The translations under genes and the position numbers were made by a program. Source: Borreliella lanei (GTDB lineage: Bacteria > Spirochaetota > Spirochaetia > Borreliales > Borreliaceae). From it: a stretch of 64,000 nt of DNA. Each line of letters starts with the position of its first letter. The stretch's first letter is position 1. Positions 7,874 through 15,483 of this stretch are shown piece by piece. A model generated the notes under the pieces. It saw only the letters and a program-made list of their open reading frames with translations. It did no database searches and had not been told where the DNA came from. The stretch spans positions 1 to 64,000 of the forward strand of contig NZ_JACHFC010000001.1 in assembly GCF_014205895.1 (NCBI RefSeq), written 5' to 3'.

Positions 7874-9106
7874 TTAAATACCCTCTCTTACTAAAGGCAT
7901 AGACATACATCTTGGCCCACCACGCCCCCTTGAAAGCTCGCTAGACGGAATTCTATGAACTTTGATACCATTTTCTTCAAACAACTTATTCGTTACATGA
8001 TTTCTAGAATAAGCAATTACTTCTCCTGGGGCTATCGCCAAAATATTAGCACCATCATTCCATTGTTCTCTTGCACCATGTATTAAGTCTCCACCTGCAC
8101 ATTTTATTATGTCAATCTTCCTGCCTAGATAAAAACTCAAAACATCTTTAAGTTTGGCCTTTTCTTCTTTAATATTGATTTTATTATAATTTGAATTATA
8201 AGTTAAAACATAAATTGAGAAATACATATCATCACTTGTAAAACTTGTAAAAACACTATAATCAATTTGAGTAAAAACTGTGTCTAAGTGCATATAAGCT
8301 CTATTTTTTGGAATTTTAAAAGCCAAAATTGTGTTAAATGAGGCCTTATTTTCAAAAAGACTAGCAGCTAGTTTTTCTACAGACTCCGCTTCTGTTCTTT
8401 CCGAAATTCCAATAACCAAAAGATCTTTATTTAAAACAAACTCATCCCCACCTTCCAAAGAAGTTTCTTCCCATCTATTAAACCAAATTGGAACATTTTC
8501 TTTGTAAATGGAATGGTATTTAAAAATATACTCCGCAAATATTGTCTCTCTGCGTCTAACCTTGGTATACATTTTATTTATTGTAATTCCATTGCCAATA
8601 CTAGCAAAAGGATCTCTGGTAAATAAAACATTGGGCATAGGATCAATAATAAAAAGACTCTCACCATTAACCAAATCATCAAGTGAAGATGAACAATCCT
8701 TGAGCTCTTCTCTTGCAACACCCGAAATCATTTTAGAAACCATATTATTAACATTTAAATTAGAAAAATAATCTTTTAAAATATTTATTGCACGATCTGT
8801 TTTTATTTCTGCTTCCAGAATAAATTGAGATATAAATTTATCTTTGAGCGCTACAGAAGAAGCAAGAACCTCGCTAACAAGATCCTCAACATACTCAATT
8901 TCAACTGAATTATTTTTTAAAGTATTTACAAAAACTTCATGCTCTTGCCTTGCAACTTTAAGATAAGGAATATCATCAAATAAAAAATTTTTCATAATAA
9001 AGGGCGTCAAATTTTCCAATTCTTCTCCTGGCCTATGAAGCAAAACTTTTTTCAAACGACCTATTTCCGAAAATATATTTATTGGATTTAAATATTCTTC
9101 TTCCAT
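7874..9106 (-). CDS. arcA: Arginine deiminase
   Basis: Hydrolyses arginine to citrulline and ammonia, first step of the pathway. The 410-residue length is typical. Visible active-site blocks are LFTRDPF, GGDEFV, MHLDTVF, the [15 protein letters not shown] segment, and GGPRCMSMP near the C-terminus with the nucleophilic Cys. AAGGGG lies eight bases before the ATG. It is the promoter-proximal gene of arcA-arcB-arcD, read toward the telomere. In hosts the pathway supplies ATP and ammonia; only ATP-forming carbamate kinase is not in this window. Confidence 0.97.
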   Translation of the reverse strand: MEEEYLNPINIFSEIGRLKKVLLHRPGEELENLTPFIMKNFLFDDIPYLKVARQEHEVFVNTLKNNSVEIEYVEDLVSEVLASSVALKDKFISQFILEAEIKTDRAINILKDYFSNLNVNNMVSKMISGVAREELKDCSSSLDDLVNGESLFIIDPMPNVLFTRDPFASIGNGITINKMYTKVRRRETIFAEYIFKYHSIYKENVPIWFNRWEETSLEGGDEFVLNKDLLVIGISERTEAESVEKLAASLFENKASFNTILAFKIPKNRAYMHLDTVFTQIDYSVFTSFTSDDMYFSIYVLTYNSNYNKINIKEEKAKLKDVLSFYLGRKIDIIKCAGGDLIHGAREQWNDGANILAIAPGEVIAYSRNHVTNKLFEENGIKVHRIPSSELSRGRGGPRCMSMPLVREGI

Positions 9107-9144
9107 CGATTTTCCCCTTTATGAAAATTGCCATATATTAAAAT

Positions 9145-9171
9145 ATTATAGTTTATATTGAAAAATATCAA
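9145..9171 (-). promoter_or_regulatory. Probable promoter of the arcA operon
   Basis: On the minus strand TTGATA (9166-9171) is followed after 15 bases by TATAAT (9145-9150), about 40 bases before the arcA start. The spacer is shorter than ideal, but both hexamers are good in position and sequence. Confidence 0.45.
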
Positions 9172-9272
9172 CTATTTTTAAAAAATTTAAAAAATTAATA
9201 TAAATGTAAAAAATTGCAAAAACAAAAAAATAAGTTCTAAACTTAGAAATCAAAAACATTAACAAAAAATTA

Positions 9273-9281
9273 TGCTAAAAT
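9273..9281 (+). promoter_or_regulatory. Extended -10 element, possibly for a leaderless mRNA
   Basis: TGC followed by TAAAAT (9276-9281) matches an extended -10 element. Transcription would start about seven bases later, at or next to the ATG at 9289. No ribosome binding site lies between. Confidence 0.4.
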
Positions 9282-9288
9282 ACTACTC

Positions 9289-10911
9289 ATGAAGAAAATT
9301 AATAGATTAATATTGTTAATATTAACTACACACATTTTATTATTCTCTTGTGCCTTAATTACAGACAACAAGTCAAAAAATCTAAGCATATCAGAAATCA
9401 TATTAACACAAAAAACACCACTAGAAAACTCTTTAATAAAAAATCCTTCTAATGTAGAATATCGAATACCAATATCCAGTATCCAAGAAATTTTAAACAA
9501 TAATGATAATTCCTTTTTAATAAAACAAACAGCAGCAAAAATCAAAATAAGCCCACAAAAACTTGAAGAAATAAAAAACTATCTAAACGCTTATAAAAAC
9601 TACCTAAATAATGAAACCGAATGGATAAAGTTTTTAGAACAAAGCAGCGTTAATGGCAATCTAACAATTAAAATTGATACTTCCTTTGAAAAAAAAACAA
9701 ATTTTAATCATAAAAATTCAGATAATGAAAATTTAACAGAACTAATAGAATTGCAAATGCATCTAGAAAAAGAAATTTTAAACTTAATTGAGCAAACATT
9801 TCATGATAAAAATTTAGGATACATACAATTAAACCACATCAATTCATTCTTTCCTCAAGAAAATATAAACTCAATAACAAAAGAAATAATAGATGGGAAA
9901 GAATATGTTGCACCGCACATAATAGCAAATCAATTATTAAAAATAAAAGATAAAAAATATTTTGAACAATTTATGCACTTTTTAAAAGTTGAAAATAGCA
10001 CAATAAAAACAATAATTGAAAAACAAAAAATTTCAGATATTCACAATGAACTGTATTACTCAAAGCAATCCCCCCCGCCGCCCAGAAGAAGAAAAAGATC
10101 AACTGCCGACCCGGATAATAGCAATAAATACGACATAATACCAAAAATAATAGACCCAAATACAGGCATTGAAATAACCCCTAAAAGTTTAAGATCTCTT
10201 TTATCAAATGGCGACATAATACTAATCAAGCCAAAAATAGATTGGACAGAGTTTTTTTATTTTTGGCAACATGTAGGAATATTTGATGAAGAAAAATACG
10301 AAGCTACTAAAAAAATTGCATTCAATGGAAATGATAGTTTTGATATAAAATCAATAATTACAAGCAATCAAATCAAATTCGATACAGCATCTACTCAAGG
10401 CTCAGGATATGAAAAACTTTCAACATATGTACAATCAAGAATATTAAAAATATTCTCGCCAATAACAGACACAAGAACAATTCAAAAAGCTATTAATTTT
10501 GGAAGAAGCAGATACATTGACAATAACTTTGGATATATGGTTCCCTTAATATCCTCTAATTTATGGACAGATTCATTTAATATTGAAGAAATTCACAACA
10601 AAACCTATTGCTCTTTAATGGTTGATAGAATATATAAAATAGCAGGACTTAATGTATCAAGAAATTACGAAATTTCGGGAATAATTACTCCTGGAGAAAT
10701 AAATGCAGCGGCTTACAATTTTTACATGTCTTATACGATTACAGGAATACTTCCAAGCGTGCTTCCAAAAAGGCTCATTAAACCAACCTTAAAAGAAAAA
10801 TTCATTGGTTACAATAAAGAAATAGTAGATACAATAGAATTTAAAAAATCGAAAGAAAAAATTTTTGGAAGAGCTTGCAATATAACAAATCTCTGGTGCT
10901 CAGGAAGTTAA
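9289..10911 (+). CDS. Lipoprotein with probable permuted papain-like (YiiX/NlpC-P60) domain
   Basis: A 540-residue protein with a signal peptide ending LLFSC (Cys21). Residues 22-270 are helical, charged and unrecognised. A Pro-rich then basic linker (PPPPRRRKR) sits near 265. The C-terminal part has GDIILIKP (308-315), WQHVGIF (326-332, His328) and YCSLMVDRIYKIAGL (440-454, Cys441). GDxI...HVGI followed later by YCSxxV is the order seen in circularly permuted NlpC/P60 (YiiX/YycO-like) hydrolases, so a Cys/His hydrolase acting on an amide or ester bond in the envelope is likely. Probably the BB0840 equivalent. It is divergent from arcA and about nine bases before the RNase H gene. Confidence 0.75.
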   Translation: MKKINRLILLILTTHILLFSCALITDNKSKNLSISEIILTQKTPLENSLIKNPSNVEYRIPISSIQEILNNNDNSFLIKQTAAKIKISPQKLEEIKNYLNAYKNYLNNETEWIKFLEQSSVNGNLTIKIDTSFEKKTNFNHKNSDNENLTELIELQMHLEKEILNLIEQTFHDKNLGYIQLNHINSFFPQENINSITKEIIDGKEYVAPHIIANQLLKIKDKKYFEQFMHFLKVENSTIKTIIEKQKISDIHNELYYSKQSPPPPRRRKRSTADPDNSNKYDIIPKIIDPNTGIEITPKSLRSLLSNGDIILIKPKIDWTEFFYFWQHVGIFDEEKYEATKKIAFNGNDSFDIKSIITSNQIKFDTASTQGSGYEKLSTYVQSRILKIFSPITDTRTIQKAINFGRSRYIDNNFGYMVPLISSNLWTDSFNIEEIHNKTYCSLMVDRIYKIAGLNVSRNYEISGIITPGEINAAAYNFYMSYTITGILPSVLPKRLIKPTLKEKFIGYNKEIVDTIEFKKSKEKIFGRACNITNLWCSGS

Positions 10912-10919
10912 TACTACCT

Positions 10920-11519
10920 ATGAACAAATATTATGCCTGTATTTTGATTAATAGTAATGAAAAAATTATTTTCAAATCCTGGGAAGAATGCAAAACAACT
11001 ATTAAAGGGAAAAATAATAAAATAAAAAGTTTCAAAACAATAGAACAAGCTCAAAATTGGCTATTTAATAATGAGAACAAAATTCATCATCACCCAATTG
11101 GAATATATTTTGATTCTGGAACAGGAAGAGGAAAGGGCGTAGAAATTAGAGTTGTAAACGAAAAAAAAATTTCAATATTGGATAAAATCTTAGACAAATC
11201 TCTGATTAATGAATATGGAAATTATTATGTCAAAAATTTTCAAGGGATTAGTAATAATTTTGGGGAACTGCTTGCCCTATATACAGCTCTCAAAATAGCA
11301 TTAAAAGAAAATACAACAAACATATTTGGCGACAGTAAATTAATAATTGAATATTGGTCAAAAGGAATCTATAATAGCAAAAAATTAACACAAATTACTA
11401 TTAATTTAATCAAAAAGACAGCTGAATTAAGGAAAAAATTTGAAGAACAAGGTGGAAAAATTTCTTTTATTCCAGGAAATGAAAATATTGCAGATCTTGG
11501 TTTTCATAAAACTAAGTAG
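10920..11519 (+). CDS. rnhA: RNase HI with N-terminal viroplasmin-like domain
   Basis: A 199-residue protein. Residues 3-50 (YYACIL...SWEECKTTIKG...KSFKTIEQAQNWL) are the RNA/DNA-hybrid-binding viroplasmin-like domain. Residues 58-199 are RNase H. The four metal-binding acidic residues are visible: Asp65 (FDSGTGRG), Glu116 (NNFGELLALYTAL), Asp138 (FGDSKLI) and Asp192 (NIADLGFH). It should cleave RNA in RNA-DNA hybrids. The frame is open back to 10875, but MNKYYA at 10920 is the family start and follows AGGAAG. It overlaps the next ORF. Confidence 0.9.
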   Translation: MNKYYACILINSNEKIIFKSWEECKTTIKGKNNKIKSFKTIEQAQNWLFNNENKIHHHPIGIYFDSGTGRGKGVEIRVVNEKKISILDKILDKSLINEYGNYYVKNFQGISNNFGELLALYTALKIALKENTTNIFGDSKLIIEYWSKGIYNSKKLTQITINLIKKTAELRKKFEEQGGKISFIPGNENIADLGFHKTK

Positions 11520-12036
11520 AAATATTGTCAAAAAATACATAAAAGCAATATTTCTGATTTCAATGGTTTATTTTAATTGTTGTACTACAATTAAAATAAA
11601 CCATGATTATGAAACTGATTTTAAAGTTCTAGAATCTCCCTCTAAATACATTAACATAGATGTAATTAAAGCTACAAATGAATATATTTATATTCAAATT
11701 ACAAACAATAGCTTAGACATAGTAAAAATAAATTGGCAAAACACTAGCCTTAATAACGATAAGATCGTCTTAAAAAAAGAAGATCTTACAATAAACAATG
11801 AAACGAAGTATAAAAATAGATATAGAGAGTTTTTTATTGGTCCTAAAACTTCATTTAAATTTAAAGCATATCCACTAAAAATTCATTCTAAAAACAAAAA
11901 TAGCAATAACGTAAGCTTAACCATTAAATATCCGTCTATTTTCAAACTCAACATAACAAAAGTAGGAATTGAAGCAAAAAAAACAATAAATGTTTTAATA
12001 ACAAGGACTAGAAAAATTAATATTACTAATACATGA
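11479..12036 (+). CDS. Small probable lipoprotein, unknown function
   Basis: The clear part is a hydrophobic signal (KKYIKAIFLISMVYFNCC) followed by about 150 polar residues with alternating beta-like segments. The two Cys form a lipobox-like end. The start is uncertain: the signal lies after the RNase H stop, but the only ATG far enough upstream (11479) lies inside the RNase H gene. A TTG at 11488 has AGGA eight bases before it, and an ATT lies just after the RNase H stop. Its 3' end almost meets lptD, which is read the other way. Family not recognised. Confidence 0.7.
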   Translation: MKILQILVFIKLSRNIVKKYIKAIFLISMVYFNCCTTIKINHDYETDFKVLESPSKYINIDVIKATNEYIYIQITNNSLDIVKINWQNTSLNNDKIVLKKEDLTINNETKYKNRYREFFIGPKTSFKFKAYPLKIHSKNKNSNNVSLTIKYPSIFKLNITKVGIEAKKTINVLITRTRKINITNT

Positions 12037-12045
12037 AAATCGTTA

Positions 12046-15000
12046 TTATTTTTTTGTTTTTCTATTAATAATAAGCTCATAGTTTGTATCTTTATTGTTT
12101 TCAAATGAGGCTTTTATAGGAGCAAAAAAGTTCCAAGAAATATAAATTGTAAAATTATTTCTCCAAATAGGAGAATAAATCCCGTTAGATCCTATTAGCA
12201 AATCTGGCTCTAAATTATATTCACCAACAAATTTCCAATCATAAAAATTGAATTTAAAGCCTGATGAAAATTTTTTAATTTTAAAAAGTGAATCTTTTCT
12301 GTCCTGAGAATTAAAGAAATTGAAAGATTTTAATAAATCAGAGAAGACATTAACCGGTTCAAGGCCAATTTGGTCCATATATCCTTTAAAGTATTTAAAA
12401 GTCTTGGTATTAACAGATAAAGTAGAAAAGTAAATTTCTAAAAATTCTGTATATTTAAGCTTAAAAGTCAATGCGGATCGAAGTTCATTATCCGTAAATT
12501 TCTGTAAATTTATTTTCCAGCCAACATCTACCCCTAAGGTAAAAGAAAGCTTATTGTCAAAAAAAGTTAAAACGTACAATTCCTTCTTATAACTAGAATC
12601 TAAAGAATATGGAACAAGTTTGGTTGTAGTACCAATCTTGGAAAAATCTCCCTTTAAAGGATCATAATTATATTCAAAGTCGTCTTTCATAGCAAACAAA
12701 AATTGAAAATCAAAAACATTAAGCTTAAAAGAAAGCTCGGAAACTCTATTTATCAAAGGATCATAAGCAGCTAAAAAACTAAACTTAAAATAATCCAAAT
12801 ATCTCGGTTCAATTTTATAATACAAAGCGGGAGACATTTCTAAATTTTTATAAGGCGATGTTGGTTTTTGGGGATCCAAAGGATTTTGAACAGAAGAAAT
12901 TTCAGAGTTTTTTATAGCATCTTCTTTAAACTTTTTATAATATTTAATTCCAAGCCCAGCTTCTTGTAATAAATAAGGGAAATCTAAAGAAAATTTAAGC
13001 TCAGAAGAAGCCTTAATATCTTCAAAACTATTTTTTAATTCACCTAAAAGCTCAGTAGTAAAATAATCATAATCATAAATTAAAGAAGCTGCTAAACTTT
13101 GATAAAAAGTTTCCGGATCAGATAAAAAAATACTACTATTCTTATTAACCAAAGATTTTACATTAGAATCATATTTTTTATTAAATGAATATAAAGTAGC
13201 CTTATTTTCAAACTTTAAAGTACTTCTAGAGAATAAAGGATATCTAATAAAAGGAAGCAAGTTTAAATTTATTTGGTTAATAATAGAGTGCTCACTTTTT
13301 TTATCTTTATCCTCAACCTTAAAATCTTTATTTAAAGGATTATACTCAATAGTATTAAGATATAATAAATTTTCAAAAGTAATTAAACGATTATAAAAAT
13401 CAGCATGGATTTTTATATCCGTTTTATTTTTTATATCAAATAAATAATTTTTTATTTCATAATTAAAGTCCTTTGGGCTTGTTATGCCATAATTATTAAA
13501 AAAAACATTATTTCTTAAATAAGGATTAATGCCAAACCTAATAAAAAAAGAATCAGATTGATCAATATTTTTTAAAGTAATTGGTTCTGGAGGAATATAT
13601 AAATCTTTAGTCAATTCTGTTGTTTTTTTAGCATTTTTCTCCTTAACACTCTTTTTATTATTATCTTTATCTTCTAGATTTTTAACTTCTGGACGCATTA
13701 TCATTTCTTTAGTATCTGAAAATGTCCATTGATTATTGTAAAGGTCTTTTTGGAAATTTAAATCAATATATGGAGCATAAATTCTCTCCAAATAAAACCA
13801 TTTTCTTGTGGGATCATTAGTCTCTTTTGGCCTTTCTAAAGGAGATTTAACATAAAGATTTTCATAGCCCGACAATTTAAAATTTAAGCCTAAATTATTT
13901 AATTTATAATCTAAAATTGAACCATCATTAAATGTTCTCTTATAAAAAGAAGATAAATTCCAATCAAAAGTGCTAATGCTAGTTTGCTCTTTAACCGAAT
14001 CTTTATCTAAATTTAAAAGAGAAAAAAATGTAGCGCTTTCTATTCTATCTCTAAAATCAATATTAACATACGGATCAGAATAGTGCTCTAAAACAACCGA
14101 AAAAAGTGCATCACTTAAAAGAAATTCTGTTTTAAATTTAAGTAAATATCTAAAAGGAACTTCAAACCCAAATATATCTCCTTTGTTAAGATTGGAAAAA
14201 CTAAAAAGAGATTGTTTTAAAGTCCTATTATCAAAAGGATAATATCCTCCATCATAACTATAAACATTCCTAGTAAAACCTAATCCAAAATTCCCTTCCA
14301 AAGTTTTAAAATGCCCCAAAGTATTGCCCAAATTAACATCAATTCCAGAATAAAATCCCAGATTAGCATAAATGTCAAAAATCAACTTAACATAATCTTT
14401 ATTAACACTGGGTGCTAAATTTTCTGCAAAAAAATAAGTTAAATATCCATTTCTTATATAAGGTTTTTTGCCTGAATTATAAACAGAATTGAAATCAAAA
14501 TCCAAAAAAGAAGAATCTTCACTTGAAGATTTATTACCAAAAAGATAAATGGTATTAAAAACAGAAAAACCTTTTCGTGGATTTAGGCCTAAAGATGGAT
14601 TAAAAAATAAACTATCTCCCGGTCTGAAAAAAAAAGGAATATAAAATACTGGAACTCTTCCCATGTAAAATATAGCATTTAAAAACCCAAAATCCCCTGA
14701 GGGCAATACCCATATCTTAGAAGCCTTGATTGAATAGTAAGGCTCTGGAATTTTACTAGTTGTTGCAAAAGCTTGTTCCAAAATAGCAACATCATTGTCT
14801 ATCTTTCTTAAAACCTTTCCTCCAAACGAAAGAATATGATCAATTTGATTTTTTTGCAGTTTTTTTTGAAGAATACCGTCTTTTAATAGAAAATTTTGAG
14901 AATCAAAATCGACAAGAAATTCATTACCATAAAAATAAAGTTTTTCATTGGTGTCCATATCAAGAATATATTCAACATTTCCAATAGAATAAAGTTTTTT

Positions 15001-15483
15001 AGAGTTCCTATTAAGGACTATCCTATCACCTTTAATATTGTGTTTTTTATTCTCTTTAATATCCTCAACCAAGATATTAACTCTTCCTTCAAAAATAATA
15101 CTTTCATCCTTAGTAAGTCCATAAGTAAAATTTTCAAGATTATCTGTAGTTTCAATTATTATTTTATATCTACCAGATCCGACAAGTCCTTTTCCCTTGA
15201 CAAAAAGCTCAGGATCTATTCCAAATTTTTTTAAAAGCAATTCTCGTATTTTTGAAACATCTGTTTCTTTTATACCCTCTTGCAAAGCCCATTTTTTTAA
15301 ATCCTCATCGGTTGAAAGCTCAAGTTCTCTTAAATAAGATTTTTGACTTAAGGTTAGCTTATCTCTTTTTTTAGAATTCTCATCATTTACAGTCTGGGCA
15401 AAAATTGCATTATAAAATGTTAAAAAAATTAAAAATATTATAAAAGATTTTTTAAAAACATTCCTGTATAGGAATTCTCGCAT
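12046..15483 (-). CDS. lptD: LptD/OstA-like outer-membrane beta-barrel protein
   Basis: A 1145-residue protein with an N-terminal signal peptide (FIIFLIFLTFYNAIFAQ). An OstA-like beta region follows at about 100-230 (FEGRVNILVED, GDRIVLNRNSKKLYSIGNVEYI). A long C-terminal part is rich in alternating aromatic beta-strands, as in a large barrel. This is the layout of LptD, which inserts LPS into the outer membrane. Borrelia makes no LPS, so its cargo must be something else. The ATG lies 46 bases inside the end of uvrA, with GAAGAGG at good spacing, so it is translated from within uvrA. I take it as the BB0838 equivalent. Confidence 0.85.
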   Translation of the reverse strand: MREFLYRNVFKKSFIIFLIFLTFYNAIFAQTVNDENSKKRDKLTLSQKSYLRELELSTDEDLKKWALQEGIKETDVSKIRELLLKKFGIDPELFVKGKGLVGSGRYKIIIETTDNLENFTYGLTKDESIIFEGRVNILVEDIKENKKHNIKGDRIVLNRNSKKLYSIGNVEYILDMDTNEKLYFYGNEFLVDFDSQNFLLKDGILQKKLQKNQIDHILSFGGKVLRKIDNDVAILEQAFATTSKIPEPYYSIKASKIWVLPSGDFGFLNAIFYMGRVPVFYIPFFFRPGDSLFFNPSLGLNPRKGFSVFNTIYLFGNKSSSEDSSFLDFDFNSVYNSGKKPYIRNGYLTYFFAENLAPSVNKDYVKLIFDIYANLGFYSGIDVNLGNTLGHFKTLEGNFGLGFTRNVYSYDGGYYPFDNRTLKQSLFSFSNLNKGDIFGFEVPFRYLLKFKTEFLLSDALFSVVLEHYSDPYVNIDFRDRIESATFFSLLNLDKDSVKEQTSISTFDWNLSSFYKRTFNDGSILDYKLNNLGLNFKLSGYENLYVKSPLERPKETNDPTRKWFYLERIYAPYIDLNFQKDLYNNQWTFSDTKEMIMRPEVKNLEDKDNNKKSVKEKNAKKTTELTKDLYIPPEPITLKNIDQSDSFFIRFGINPYLRNNVFFNNYGITSPKDFNYEIKNYLFDIKNKTDIKIHADFYNRLITFENLLYLNTIEYNPLNKDFKVEDKDKKSEHSIINQINLNLLPFIRYPLFSRSTLKFENKATLYSFNKKYDSNVKSLVNKNSSIFLSDPETFYQSLAASLIYDYDYFTTELLGELKNSFEDIKASSELKFSLDFPYLLQEAGLGIKYYKKFKEDAIKNSEISSVQNPLDPQKPTSPYKNLEMSPALYYKIEPRYLDYFKFSFLAAYDPLINRVSELSFKLNVFDFQFLFAMKDDFEYNYDPLKGDFSKIGTTTKLVPYSLDSSYKKELYVLTFFDNKLSFTLGVDVGWKINLQKFTDNELRSALTFKLKYTEFLEIYFSTLSVNTKTFKYFKGYMDQIGLEPVNVFSDLLKSFNFFNSQDRKDSLFKIKKFSSGFKFNFYDWKFVGEYNLEPDLLIGSNGIYSPIWRNNFTIYISWNFFAPIKASFENNKDTNYELIINRKTKK

